In this document: positions 39,964-48,530 of the stretch, piece after piece
Numbering within the stretch: the stretch's first letter is position 1
Layout: each line of letters starts with the position of its first letter
From: a virus
Length of the DNA: 64,000 bases
Direction: 5' to 3' (one strand)
Virus record (IMG/VR): IMGVR_UViG_3300044712_000833
Coordinates: 62,001 to 126,000 of that record
The notes under the pieces: generated by a model
Database searches by the model: none
Seen by the model: the letters and a program-made list of their open reading frames with translations, nothing else
What the model was told of the DNA's origin: nothing
Position numbers and translations under genes: made by a program

Positions 39964-40180
39964 TTTTACTCCAATCTATAATTATGTCCCAATTGTTTTT
40001 GCAGGATTGGCACTTTTTGGTCTCCACACTGTATCCTTGATCTGAAAAATGTTTTTCAATCCCATTCGCCGTTTCGGTATTCATTTCGGCTGAAATCAAA
40101 TACAACTTCTTTCTTCCTTTATTTTTCAATCTGATAATGTCTTCTGTTAGTTCTTTTATCCATTCGCTTTTCTTTTTCAT
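39956..40180 (-). CDS. unknown protein with a CxxC pair (74 aa)
   Basis: Contains CQSC near residue 60 and an alpha/beta body resembling small host-modifying phage proteins ([16 protein letters not shown]). It overlaps the methyltransferase gene. Confidence 0.5.
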   Translation of the reverse strand: MKKKSEWIKELTEDIIRLKNKGRKKLYLISAEMNTETANGIEKHFSDQGYSVETKKCQSCKNNWDIIIDWSKNV

Positions 40181-40875
40181 AAAATAGGAGTTTCCTTTCC
40201 GTGTTCTGGTGAAATATCACCACCAATAAAAACTCTATCCGTTGCAACGCAAGCATCTAATGACAAAAATGATCCTGCACAGGGGTCTAAGATAACGTCT
40301 CCAATATTTGTAACCGATTCAATCAAAGTCTTTGTTAGTAACATAGGTTTTTTGTGAGGATGACCTAACCTTGGATTATCTATTTTTTCAACCCAAGTAT
40401 CTCGAATGCTTTTGTTTTTCCAGTTTTTAGTCGTCTTTGGTAATTTCTGATAAATAAGTAATTCTTCGTTTGTTCTCCTGCTTCTTGATCCCATACCAAA
40501 AGACTCTTTGTACCAAACAATTTTATCTACAAGACTAAATGTATCGGAAAAATATTTATCAGACCTCATCCAATCCAAATGAATACCTTCAGCAACAGTA
40601 AATTTATCTACCCATAAAAATAAATATGATGATGGAGTCAAAACCCTTCCTATTTCAAGCAAAAACCGAACAATCAACTCGTCGCTCATTTGAGCAAGTG
40701 CTGATCGCTTGACCATTCTACTTTTTCCCTCATTTCCAAATTTTAATTTATCTAACCCCTTCCTATATTGAGGATCGAAGATAGATAGATTTACACTATT
40801 CGACTCCAAATAAGATAGAAGAGCAAGACCGTCGCATAATAGTTTTTTATTTTGATTATTTTCTAAAAAAGTCAT
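40177..40875 (-). CDS. DNA methyltransferase (DPQY variant)
   Basis: 232 residues. [15 protein letters not shown] holds the catalytic motif as DPQY instead of [22 protein letters not shown] is the AdoMet motif near the C-terminus, giving beta-class order. DPQY variants occur in active phage enzymes, so activity is plausible. It is coupled by overlap to the broken Mom-like gene, suggesting the two modify the same DNA. Confidence 0.78.
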   Translation of the reverse strand: MTFLENNQNKKLLCDGLALLSYLESNSVNLSIFDPQYRKGLDKLKFGNEGKSRMVKRSALAQMSDELIVRFLLEIGRVLTPSSYLFLWVDKFTVAEGIHLDWMRSDKYFSDTFSLVDKIVWYKESFGMGSRSRRTNEELLIYQKLPKTTKNWKNKSIRDTWVEKIDNPRLGHPHKKPMLLTKTLIESVTNIGDVILDPCAGSFLSLDACVATDRVFIGGDISPEHGKETPIL

Positions 40876-41604
40876 GCAATAACTCCTATTTTTGGGTATG
40901 GGAGAGTCTTATCTTTTATAAATTCAAAATTCTTTCGTTTTACTCTCTTGTTCCCTCTTAGAAAAACATATCTGTGTTTTCCAGAACTTTCTTTATAAGT
41001 CCATCCATATATTTTCATCAATTCACTGTTTGACATGCTTTTATATTCTGGATGTCTCATTTTGTATATTCCCAAAAGACGAGGGTGTTTTTCTACTCCA
41101 TCTTCTGTGACTAAAACTTTTCCTCCATTTGACATACCACAATAATACCAGTTAGTCGCCTGATATATATCCTGCATGATTTTGGGATGGGTCTGCAAAT
41201 GATACTAGTATTTCGACCTCTTCATGGAGAAGTTTAATCGCTTCAGAAATAAGTTTGCTTTCCGTGTTTCTTGGCATCCCATCTGCACTCCACATTCTAG
41301 TTAACTCCAAATACTGACCATTTTCAATATTTGGAAATAGTGCCGTATATTGATTTTTTCCAGAACCCATTCCAAAAACAATTACTCCAGCAAGCTTATC
41401 TCCGTAATATCCAGCATAAACGTATTTTGTGCTATCTGGCATTGTTTTAGAGTAATGATATGTTGCAATGTATGGTCTAGCAAATTTTACGTCCACTTGT
41501 TTTACCAACATCTGAGAAACTGGAATGTTATTGTAATTCAATTCTTCAAAATTTGATTTATCTAAATATTCTTTTCTAGCTTTATCATCAAATGTTTTTG
41601 TCAT
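40872..41604 (-). pseudogene. Mom-like acyltransferase gene interrupted by a frameshift
   Basis: The N-terminal frame (41152-41604) reads PYIATYHYSKTMPDSTKY and VSFADPSQNHAG, then leaves the family pattern and stops. A second frame (40872-41198) continues exactly where it breaks with IYQATNWYYCGMSNGG and the C-terminal HRYVFLRGNK. Restoring one TA unit in the (TA) run near 41165 would join them into NHAGYIYQATNW, the conserved Mom-type motif. It could be a real mutation, an assembly error or a +1 recoding site. Confidence 0.7.
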
Positions 41605-41637
41605 TTATTTTCCTTAATGAATAAAAGTCTTGTTCTA

Positions 41638-41829
41638 TCAATCATTTGTTACGGCAATTCTCAATCTTTCAGGTTCAACCCAACTAATCCAACCAGTCGA
41701 AGTCCATTCGATTTTTATTTTACCGCTTACCACTTCTCCAGTGAGAACGTGGGCAGGATACCACTTTTTGTCAAAACTATCTTGGGCTTCATATTCAATA
41801 CGTTTAGTTGTTTCATTTTGATTCAACAT
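41638..41829 (-). CDS. unknown Tudor-like protein (63 aa)
   Basis: The pattern YEAQDSFDKKWYPAHVL..GKIKIEWTS resembles a small Tudor/SH3 barrel (D..WY.A.V). Preceded by a palindrome-like spacer. Confidence 0.45.
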   Translation of the reverse strand: MLNQNETTKRIEYEAQDSFDKKWYPAHVLTGEVVSGKIKIEWTSTGWISWVEPERLRIAVTND

Positions 41830-41841
41830 AAAAACTCCATT

Positions 41842-42075
41842 TTATTCATTCACCATAAACATATTGTGAACAATAGTTTGTTTTCCATTAAATTCTGCCG
41901 TAAAGTAATGAGTAGGCTTTTCGTAAAAAACACCAAAGGTTTTCTTTAGTGTTTGGAACTCTTCCTCTGAAAATACCCAAGCGTCTTTGCTTGTTTCATG
42001 ACGATACCACCAAAGTCCTTTTGCTAAATAATAGCAAACATCACCTTCTTGACGACAAACAACATATCCATTCAT
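41842..42075 (-). CDS. unknown protein (77 aa)
   Basis: Short repeats of charged and aromatic residues. Probably a small barrel. Not recognised. Confidence 0.45.
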   Translation of the reverse strand: MNGYVVCRQEGDVCYYLAKGLWWYRHETSKDAWVFSEEEFQTLKKTFGVFYEKPTHYFTAEFNGKQTIVHNMFMVNE

Positions 42076-42087
42076 AAAATTATCCTT

Positions 42088-42267
42088 TTATTTATTATTG
42101 ATTTCGTCTTCATAAATAATGAAAAAGTGTGTTCCGCAAATATCGCATATAAAACCGTCACATTCCTCACAAATAATTCTTCTTCCTTCAACTTCAAACG
42201 GAATATGATTGCAATGGGGATCAAGTACTCTAGCATTTTCAGGGTATCTGTATAAAAATTTACTCAT
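42088..42267 (-). CDS. zinc-finger small protein (59 aa), paralogue of the gene at 1875
   Basis: CEECDGFICDICGTHF carries the same cysteine cluster as the gene at 1875-2069; an earlier HCNH could complete the site. Confidence 0.55.
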   Translation of the reverse strand: MSKFLYRYPENARVLDPHCNHIPFEVEGRRIICEECDGFICDICGTHFFIIYEDEINNK

Positions 42268-42298
42268 TTATTTTCTCCTAATAAAATATCACTTTTAT

Positions 42299-42814
42299 TT
42301 ACAAATTTGCGAGACCTTGTGGGTCTGTTCTAAAGTCCTCGGAGTTCCAATAAACATATTTTTCTCTTTTTTGTTTCCACTCTCCAGTTTCGTAATCTTT
42401 TTCATAATGGGTATGATAATCAATATAGTTTTCCATTTCTTTTATCTTAGAAATAGACTCCCAAAAAATTTTCTTTTCTCCGCTTGAGTCTTCTATAACA
42501 AAACAAATTCTGACATCAACTTTTTCTTGAACCTCTACAATTTGATAACTCTTATAAGATTTTAATTTCATTGCTATTGCGTTTTGTCTTCCATTAAAGT
42601 ATCCTGTATACCCTTTAACCTCTACCAGTAAAGAAAGTTTGTTTTCATTATAAAACTCTAAATCAGGGTACGCCACCCAAAAGTCAAGATTGGGATATTT
42701 TTTGGCTTGCGGAAGAGTTTTGCCACTCTTGTCTTTCGGTTCAAAAAACTTCCATGCACCTAAATTAGAATATCTATTGAGCAAATTCATTACGTAAGAT
42801 TCACTCAGATACAT
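42299..42814 (-). CDS. PD-(D/E)XK-like nuclease
   Basis: 171 residues. LDFWVAYPDLEFY supplies an aspartate strand, and LLVEVKGY supplies the ExK pair that follows it in this fold. Such proteins are common phage-encoded endonucleases. A second, similar gene is at 50167. Substrate unknown. Confidence 0.6.
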   Translation of the reverse strand: MYLSESYVMNLLNRYSNLGAWKFFEPKDKSGKTLPQAKKYPNLDFWVAYPDLEFYNENKLSLLVEVKGYTGYFNGRQNAIAMKLKSYKSYQIVEVQEKVDVRICFVIEDSSGEKKIFWESISKIKEMENYIDYHTHYEKDYETGEWKQKREKYVYWNSEDFRTDPQGLANL

Positions 42815-43088
42815 CTTTTTGTTCCTTTTGAATAGATTTTATAAAATTATCTATGTCAAAATCTTCATCAATCATTTTTTCACCGTTTGGTAAAACTGAC
42901 TCATTTACTTCTCTAGGAACTTCAACTATCCCTCCATCGTCTCGTTTAGCGTATAATGGCATTTCTTGTTCACATTGTTTAAAACCTTCTACATATGCCA
43001 ACTCAAGCATTTGTTTTATAGATAGAGACGTTAAATTCTCTGATTTCTCAGAAAATATGGAAAACCACTTTTCAAATTCGTTATTCAT
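42801..43088 (-). CDS. unknown protein (95 aa)
   Basis: Starts at MNNEFEKWF after GGAGAAAATAT; a longer frame has no binding site. Acidic, with a helical C-terminus (FIKSIQKEQKDVSE). First gene behind the promoter at 43136. Confidence 0.5.
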   Translation of the reverse strand: MNNEFEKWFSIFSEKSENLTSLSIKQMLELAYVEGFKQCEQEMPLYAKRDDGGIVEVPREVNESVLPNGEKMIDEDFDIDNFIKSIQKEQKDVSE

Positions 43089-43105
43089 ATATTTTCTCCT
43101 TAAAT

Positions 43106-43139
43106 AAATTAAACCAAGATTTCTAACTTGGTTTAATTT
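43106..43139 (-). terminator. hairpin overlapping the -10 box
   Basis: AAATTAAACCAAG/CTTGGTTTAATTT, 13 bp with an 8-base loop, followed by ATTT on the minus strand. It begins inside the promoter's -10 box, as at the DNA polymerase promoter. Confidence 0.65.
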
Positions 43140-43164
43140 TATCACATCTCTATTAAATTGTCAA
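43136..43164 (-). promoter_or_regulatory. sigma-70 promoter
   Basis: TTGACA, 17 bp, TAAAAT on the minus strand, after the membrane protein gene. Confidence 0.75.
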
Positions 43165-43167
43165 GAG

Positions 43168-43983
43168 CTATTTTGAACCTGCAAGCATTGATCTCATGTT
43201 GCTAGTAAGGATTTCTGCAAAACCACAAAGAATGGTAACAATAATCATAACGCTTATAACTAAGAGATTGTATAACCACTTCATTCCAATAAAGTTTTCT
43301 GGAGTGAAAAGAACAAGCGTAGGGGAAACGTCTAAGAGAGTATCGATTACCCACAAAAATAACGCTGTCCACAAAAAACCCCTAACATCGTTAGGAATGT
43401 TTTTCCACATTCTAGGACTCAATATCCACTTAGCAGAAATACCTCTTTTTTGAATAAGAGACCACATGTAAATTTGTATGGCAGATGCCCCCATAGACAG
43501 TATTGATCCAAAACCAAAACCGTTAACGAAAGTTAAGGTGTTGATTTTTGTATTGATAATCAAACTGATACCAATAGACCCCATGATAAAATCCGCAAGG
43601 TTCGATGCAATAATACCGCCAACAATCATTACTCCTTTTATAATATCCAAGGCAATTTCTGTTGCAGTAAATACCCACCCCCAAGCTGTTTCAGACATAC
43701 CAGTTCGTTGAGAATTAATATATTGAGAACTCTTTGGTAGATTTGCTGTTAAATCTTTTCTTTTGTCTGGTGTATGTTGATACGGATATACTTTTTTTGT
43801 TTCTTCCATTCTACTTTGTTCGGTATAATTTGTAGGTTTTGTATTATAGGATGTAGTGTAAGGATAATTCGTATTTGTTTTTTCTCTTTCTTCTTTTACG
43901 ACTTTTCCAATATCCAACGCGCTAATAGGAACAGGATTGTTTTTTCTTTTTTCTTCTATTTGTGATCTCAAACTATTGTTCAT
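43168..43983 (-). CDS. polytopic membrane protein (271 aa)
   Basis: An unusually polar N-terminal 95 residues rich in Tyr, Thr and Lys is followed by about five hydrophobic helices (for example GVMIVGGIIASNLADFIMGS and LLVISVMI IVTILCGFAEI). No family recognised. It lies just after the RNA-repair genes in the operon direction. Confidence 0.55.
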   Translation of the reverse strand: MNNSLRSQIEEKRKNNPVPISALDIGKVVKEEREKTNTNYPYTTSYNTKPTNYTEQSRMEETKKVYPYQHTPDKRKDLTANLPKSSQYINSQRTGMSETAWGWVFTATEIALDIIKGVMIVGGIIASNLADFIMGSIGISLIINTKINTLTFVNGFGFGSILSMGASAIQIYMWSLIQKRGISAKWILSPRMWKNIPNDVRGFLWTALFLWVIDTLLDVSPTLVLFTPENFIGMKWLYNLLVISVMIIVTILCGFAEILTSNMRSMLAGSK

Positions 43984-43987
43984 AAAA

Positions 43988-44218
43988 TCAACCTTTTATC
44001 AATTCTGCCATTTCTCTATACTGTTCAATTCGATAAGGAAACAAATTGGTTCCAAACATCACAAGGCTGAGATGTCTTGGATGTTTGAACTCTTCTATAA
44101 AATTTTTATTTTCAATTCCTTGTAATATCTCATTCAATTTTTGAATGTAGGTTGGGTTTGTAGACTCAGAAATCATCCATTTAATTATTATAGAATAAAC
44201 CTGAGAGTCTGTGTTCAT
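43988..44218 (-). CDS. unknown protein (76 aa)
   Basis: Helical protein coupled to the kinase-HD gene by one base of overlap. Not recognised. Confidence 0.45.
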   Translation of the reverse strand: MNTDSQVYSIIIKWMISESTNPTYIQKLNEILQGIENKNFIEEFKHPRHLSLVMFGTNLFPYRIEQYREMAELIKG

Positions 44219-45126
44219 TAGTGCGCTCGTTTGTCTGCATCATGGAGCATTTCAAGAAAATAGAATAAATCTTCCCCGACAATAGATTTTAGTTTTTCCT
44301 TAGCCTTATCCGTCTTGACATCGTACATTCTCATGTGGTAGTTAATCAAAGTGATTGCGTTAATCAAATCAACCATTCTTGTAACTTTAGTGTCAAGATA
44401 AAACATGGCTTCATACGCGCTAACGTTTTCGTGATTGAAATATCTTGCGATTACTTTGTCCTCTTTTTCTTCAAAACTCTGAACCATAGGTTTGCCACAA
44501 TCATGAAGGAGACCAGCCAGTTCAACCCACTTATCAACATTGTTCATGGAAAGGTACTCTGCGACTTTACGACTGTGTATTCCAAGCGTCATGGAATGAT
44601 AAGGGTTCATTTGGTCAAAATGATCCGCAAAAGACAAATATTCATCCAAATCATAAACGGTTTCATCATAATTGTATTCGATGTCAATTAAATCCCAACC
44701 TTCAGTCGGAGTCGGAAACTGAAAAGATTTCCACATTCTGTCGATAACTTCTTTGGGAACAACACGAGAACGGCTCTGATTGTTTTCAACACAACGACCA
44801 TAAGAAGTTGCAAGCACAATACATTCCTTGACTACGTTATTACCCAACTTTTGAAGAAGGGCTACTCTATGTTTTCGGGAAACATTAGTGGCATCAAAAA
44901 CAACGTTCAACCCATTCGAGAGATTGGCTAAAATGTCATTATGAATAATTTCAAACAACTTATTATTATCTCCCTGAATTTCAGGTTTTCCGTAAAATAT
45001 CTCTCGGTAAGCATCAGACTCAATAATCAGAGTCTTGTCTGATCCGTATGTGTCTTTTAGTTTTTTGGCGCATGTAGACTTTCCACTTCCTACCAGCCCT
45101 ACTAACATTGTAAAAGTAACGCTCAT
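44218..45126 (-). CDS. polynucleotide kinase fused to an HD phosphohydrolase
   Basis: 302 residues. LVGLVGSGKSTC (Lys 16) is the P-loop, and VVFDATNVSRKHR is the LID/acceptor part seen in T4 Pnkp-like 5'-OH polynucleotide kinases. From about residue 195, LAGLLHDCGKPM..YFNHENVSAYEA is an HD metal-binding domain. Bacterial HD-Pnk enzymes pair these two domains to heal broken RNA ends; here the kinase comes first. The next gene is an RNA ligase in an overlapping arrangement, so the pair is a classic RNA-repair cassette, probably acting on tRNAs cut by host anticodon nucleases. Confidence 0.8.
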   Translation of the reverse strand: MSVTFTMLVGLVGSGKSTCAKKLKDTYGSDKTLIIESDAYREIFYGKPEIQGDNNKLFEIIHNDILANLSNGLNVVFDATNVSRKHRVALLQKLGNNVVKECIVLATSYGRCVENNQSRSRVVPKEVIDRMWKSFQFPTPTEGWDLIDIEYNYDETVYDLDEYLSFADHFDQMNPYHSMTLGIHSRKVAEYLSMNNVDKWVELAGLLHDCGKPMVQSFEEKEDKVIARYFNHENVSAYEAMFYLDTKVTRMVDLINAITLINYHMRMYDVKTDKAKEKLKSIVGEDLFYFLEMLHDADKRAH

Positions 45127-46247
45127 TGTTTAGCTCCTATTGAAACAAGTAATTTTTCACTATCAATACTCAAAATCCAACTCAAAATAGATTCTTTATT
45201 ATTTGAAACCTTATTATCTAAAAGAAGAAAAAATAGAGAAGGACACGAAGTTTCTTTAGCCCACATAGCAAAATCTTTTCTTGTTGAAAAACTTAGATTT
45301 TTATATTGTTCGTAATCATGTAAAACATTATCGATGTACACGACAAATTTGTTTTTTACATAGTCAAAATAGTCTTTATACTCTGGATAAATAGATAAAA
45401 AATCGTCATCTCCGTTTACTTTTATCATATCTAAGACTCTGGAATAGGTAATAACTCCATTATTCTTCAAGTGATGAGCGGACACATAAGCAGGGGACTT
45501 AATTTTAACTCTGTTATAATTTTTATCTACTACAACATATCCCTCTGCGCTAAAAGGTAAATTTTCAGCGGCGGATAAACATTCTTCTAAAGTATTCAAC
45601 GGATAAGAATACGGCTTTTCAATCCCTATTTCCAATTCTTCTTCTAAAAGAGTTATGTTATTTCTTGATCCAATATGAAACAACTTTGTTTTCTGATATG
45701 GAACGACGACTCTGTTATAAGGGCTTACCAATTCAAAAATATAAGTATAATTCTTATCTAAACTATTTTTCCAATTTTGATAATCAATTCCTTCAAGTAC
45801 AAAAGCATATCTAAACAAATCATAGTAATCATCTAAACGAACTTCTCCGTTATTAACAAATACGGAATTCATTAACTCTGCGTCTGAGGCATTAATTGTT
45901 CCGTTTGTTGAAACATGCCAGATATTTCCATGCCACCAAAGTTTTATAATTAATCCATCTAACTTCTCTAAAACACTAACTCCCGAATTCCAATCTATTT
46001 CATGGGCATTGGTTTCTTGAACATTAAAGAATTTGAAAAAAGGAACACAAACTGGAGTCAATGTTGGCTCATGTAAAATAATTCCTCTACATTCTTGAAC
46101 AATACGCAAAGACATATTGCTTTCAATTCCATACTTAAAAAGAGTATAATCACCATCTCTCTTTATGGATAAACTATAAGGAGAACTAGACAGAACTTCT
46201 TCCCAATTATCATTATTTTTTATAAAATCTACTAATTTCAAATTCAT
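45123..46247 (-). CDS. RNA ligase (T4 Rnl1-like)
   Basis: 374 residues. VLEKLDGLIIKLW (Lys 95) is nucleotidyltransferase motif I. RGIILHEPT precedes it, as in Rnl1; YIFELVSPYNRVV is motif IIIa, and EGYVVVDKNYNRVKIKSPAY holds motifs IV and V. The C-terminal 120 residues form the helical tRNA-specific domain expected of Rnl1. It seals 5'-phosphate and 3'-OH ends made by the kinase-HD protein next to it. It is the first gene behind the promoter at 46268. Confidence 0.85.
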   Translation of the reverse strand: MNLKLVDFIKNNDNWEEVLSSSPYSLSIKRDGDYTLFKYGIESNMSLRIVQECRGIILHEPTLTPVCVPFFKFFNVQETNAHEIDWNSGVSVLEKLDGLIIKLWWHGNIWHVSTNGTINASDAELMNSVFVNNGEVRLDDYYDLFRYAFVLEGIDYQNWKNSLDKNYTYIFELVSPYNRVVVPYQKTKLFHIGSRNNITLLEEELEIGIEKPYSYPLNTLEECLSAAENLPFSAEGYVVVDKNYNRVKIKSPAYVSAHHLKNNGVITYSRVLDMIKVNGDDDFLSIYPEYKDYFDYVKNKFVVYIDNVLHDYEQYKNLSFSTRKDFAMWAKETSCPSLFFLLLDNKVSNNKESILSWILSIDSEKLLVSIGAKQ

Positions 46248-46267
46248 AATTTATCTCCTAAAATATA

Positions 46268-46296
46268 AGTATACCACAACATAGTAAATTTGTCAA
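46268..46296 (-). promoter_or_regulatory. sigma-70 promoter of the RNA-repair operon
   Basis: TTGACA, 17 bp, TATACT on the minus strand, about 20 bases before the ligase ATG. Confidence 0.8.
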
Positions 46297-46302
46297 GGAA
46301 TC

Positions 46303-46323
46303 AAAAGGAGGCTATGCGCCTCC
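46303..46323 (-). terminator. terminator overlapping the stop of the membrane protein gene
   Basis: GGAGGC/GCCTCC, loop GCATA, then TTTT on the minus strand. The TAG stop codon of the upstream gene is inside the loop. Confidence 0.8.
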
Positions 46324-47520
46324 TCCTGACATTATTTCTTCCGCCTGTCGAATAGTTTGTTCGTCAACTAAATTGTTTTGTACAATCCAGTCACGATTAT
46401 CGACGATAAATCTCGCCAACTCTTTAGGAGGAATTACAGTTTGTTTGACTTCTTCAGTGTTCAAAAATCTATTATTTCGCTTGATAAAGTCTTTAATTAG
46501 AGTTCCATAATATTTTTTATTAGTTTCCTCCAAATCTTTTTCTGTAATCTTTCCTGATCCCAACAATAATTGTGCGTTATCAATTACAAATTTCTGTAAT
46601 GCGGAGTAAGATGTTCCTAAAGCGACTCCAGCCGTTTCTGAGACAGTTTTGTTTGTAGGAATGTTTTCGTTTTGTAAATAATAATCGTTGATAAAATTAT
46701 AAGCCATTTCAAATTTGCTTAGTTTTTTCTGTTGCTCCTGTTTCTGTTCTTGTTTGGGTTGTTGTTGAGATTGAGGGGATTGGGTGTTACCATAGACTCT
46801 ATCACTTTTCTTGTGACGAATGTTATAGTGAGAACTCACATAAGAATCTCTAGCGTCTTCTCTCCATCTCATATCTGCTTTTCTATGTTCGTATAATTTT
46901 TCATTCTTTTTAGATGAAACATTATTCAAAATAAAACCAAGATTTTCAGATGAATAAAACGCGACAAGAGCAGAAGCACCTCCCGTAATAAGAGCCAAGA
47001 CTATATTCATAAAGGCTTGCCAACCCTCACTAACTGTTACGATGCTGAAGCTAGAAAAAATACCCGCTGAAATAACTGTTACCAGAGATACAACCAAACC
47101 TGTTTTTGAGACTTCCATTTTTCCAGACTCCCTACCTTTAGTCAAGCCGTACCCAAGCAAAAACCCTTCAAAAGCTAAAAGAGCAAAAATCATTGATCCA
47201 AAACCAAGCACGTTCCCCAAAAAACTAAATTGGGAATCTAATCCAAACTTTTGAAAAAGAAGTTCCTCCAATAACCAGAATAACCCCCCTGTACGAATAG
47301 CACTCAATAGAGCAGAACCAATTGCAGACATAACAAACAAAGAAGACTCAAGACCTGCTAAACGCCAAAAACTAAGTTCTTCTGGAGTCGGGGGTTCAGG
47401 ACGAGGAACATCTTTTTTGTAAATGTTGTTTAGATAAGCTTCAAACGCCTCATTGTCTTTTCGAAGTTCTTCTTCATAAATATTTCTTTCTTCTTGAGAA
47501 ACAATATTTTCTTCAGTCAT
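46312..47520 (-). CDS. polytopic membrane protein (402 aa)
   Basis: An acidic N-terminus is followed by about four hydrophobic helices between residues 50 and 195 (such as LGFGSMIFALLAFEGFLLGYG). Then comes a Gln/Lys-rich linker (QQQPKQEQKQEQQKK) and a helical C-terminal half. The composition suggests an inner-membrane anchor with a large cytoplasmic tail. No family recognised. Its start overlaps the DUF2227-like gene. Confidence 0.55.
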   Translation of the reverse strand: MTEENIVSQEERNIYEEELRKDNEAFEAYLNNIYKKDVPRPEPPTPEELSFWRLAGLESSLFVMSAIGSALLSAIRTGGLFWLLEELLFQKFGLDSQFSFLGNVLGFGSMIFALLAFEGFLLGYGLTKGRESGKMEVSKTGLVVSLVTVISAGIFSSFSIVTVSEGWQAFMNIVLALITGGASALVAFYSSENLGFILNNVSSKKNEKLYEHRKADMRWREDARDSYVSSHYNIRHKKSDRVYGNTQSPQSQQQPKQEQKQEQQKKLSKFEMAYNFINDYYLQNENIPTNKTVSETAGVALGTSYSALQKFVIDNAQLLLGSGKITEKDLEETNKKYYGTLIKDFIKRNNRFLNTEEVKQTVIPPKELARFIVDNRDWIVQNNLVDEQTIRQAEEIMSGGGA

Positions 47521-48125
47521 TTATTATCCTTTAATTTTCTGATAGATTTATATTCGTAAAGTCTTCCTTTAGCCCACTCTGTATCAAGTATTAAATGTAT
47601 TCCGTCCCCTATAAACCATGCTGTAAATTGAGATAGAACATATTGAGGAAACCATTTTTCCATAGCAAACGAATGGTATATGCTTACAGTCCGTATCCAA
47701 CTCCAATTAACTAATCCATAAGAATAAATACCATAAAACAATAACATAACAGGGATATTGTAAAATATCATTCTTCCGATTGTTCCGAGAATAAAGCCAT
47801 GTGACAAAGGCGATCTATGCCCTCCAAAGAGTCCTATAATGTAAGCGTATATAAACGTGTACGCAACGAATAAAGCACCCAAAAAACCCAAATAAAATTT
47901 TCTTGTAAATCTGAGTACTCTGCCCTCAGAACTCGTTAAGCCCAACTGATCTGCATCAGGATCAATTATTTCACATAAAAGAAAATTCAAATATAAAAAT
48001 AGAGCGTACAAGTACGAATTGTTATCCCCTGCTACAAAAAGAAAAATCCAAAGTATTAAACCAAGAGGGATGATAACATACCATCCCATTCTTAAATATT
48101 TATTATGTACATCACCAGAAGCCAT
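47517..48125 (-). CDS. membrane-bound metal-binding protein (DUF2227-like)
   Basis: 202 residues with about five membrane helices. Conserved blocks are SGDVHNKY at the start, IDPDADQLGL, HRSPLSHG and GDGIHLILD. They match the YdjM/DUF2227 family, whose His and Asp residues bind metal. It could act on phospholipid or another membrane substrate; none is proven. Confidence 0.7.
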   Translation of the reverse strand: MASGDVHNKYLRMGWYVIIPLGLILWIFLFVAGDNNSYLYALFLYLNFLLCEIIDPDADQLGLTSSEGRVLRFTRKFYLGFLGALFVAYTFIYAYIIGLFGGHRSPLSHGFILGTIGRMIFYNIPVMLLFYGIYSYGLVNWSWIRTVSIYHSFAMEKWFPQYVLSQFTAWFIGDGIHLILDTEWAKGRLYEYKSIRKLKDNK

Positions 48126-48163
48126 TAAGTCATTTTAACCTCGTAATTCATAAAATAACTATT

Positions 48164-48271
48164 TTATTTATATTTAACAACTAACGCAACAATTATAACA
48201 ATCATTCCTAAAACCGCTGGAACATACATGTCGTCCATTTCAAATTCAAAACTACCAAGTTTGATTTTCAT
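48164..48271 (-). CDS. single-helix membrane miniprotein (35 aa)
   Basis: MKIKLGSFEFEMDD precedes one membrane helix (YVPAVLGMIVIIVALVV). A good ATG but a weak ribosome binding site. Confidence 0.4.
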   Translation of the reverse strand: MKIKLGSFEFEMDDMYVPAVLGMIVIIVALVVKYK

Positions 48272-48511
48272 CTAGTTTCTCTTTCCACAATAAGGACATA
48301 CCGCAAAACCATCCTCATACTGAACAGTAAACAAATTAAATCTGTTACCACATCCCCGTCTCCTATTGCCACCACACCAAGCGAGTTCTAATTTATCGTT
48401 TGGTACGGTGACTTGTAACAATTGTTCGTTTGTTGGTTCAATTAAATTTTCTTCATCCAACATTAAGATTGCTTCTTTAATATGTTCTTGAATAAGAGCT
48501 TTTGCATTCAT
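48272..48511 (-). CDS. zinc-ribbon protein (79 aa)
   Basis: C-terminal CGGNRRRGCGNRF and CPYCGKRN make a zinc ribbon. Helical acidic N-terminus. Function unknown. Confidence 0.55.
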   Translation of the reverse strand: MNAKALIQEHIKEAILMLDEENLIEPTNEQLLQVTVPNDKLELAWCGGNRRRGCGNRFNLFTVQYEDGFAVCPYCGKRN

Positions 48512-48530
48512 TTTATTTTCCTTCTTGATT

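Noticed and set aside
40872-41604. Programmed frameshift as the first explanation for the Mom-like gene
   Set aside because: I see no classic slippery site or stop-codon stimulator; loss of a TA unit explains the break more simply, so recoding is kept only as an alternative.
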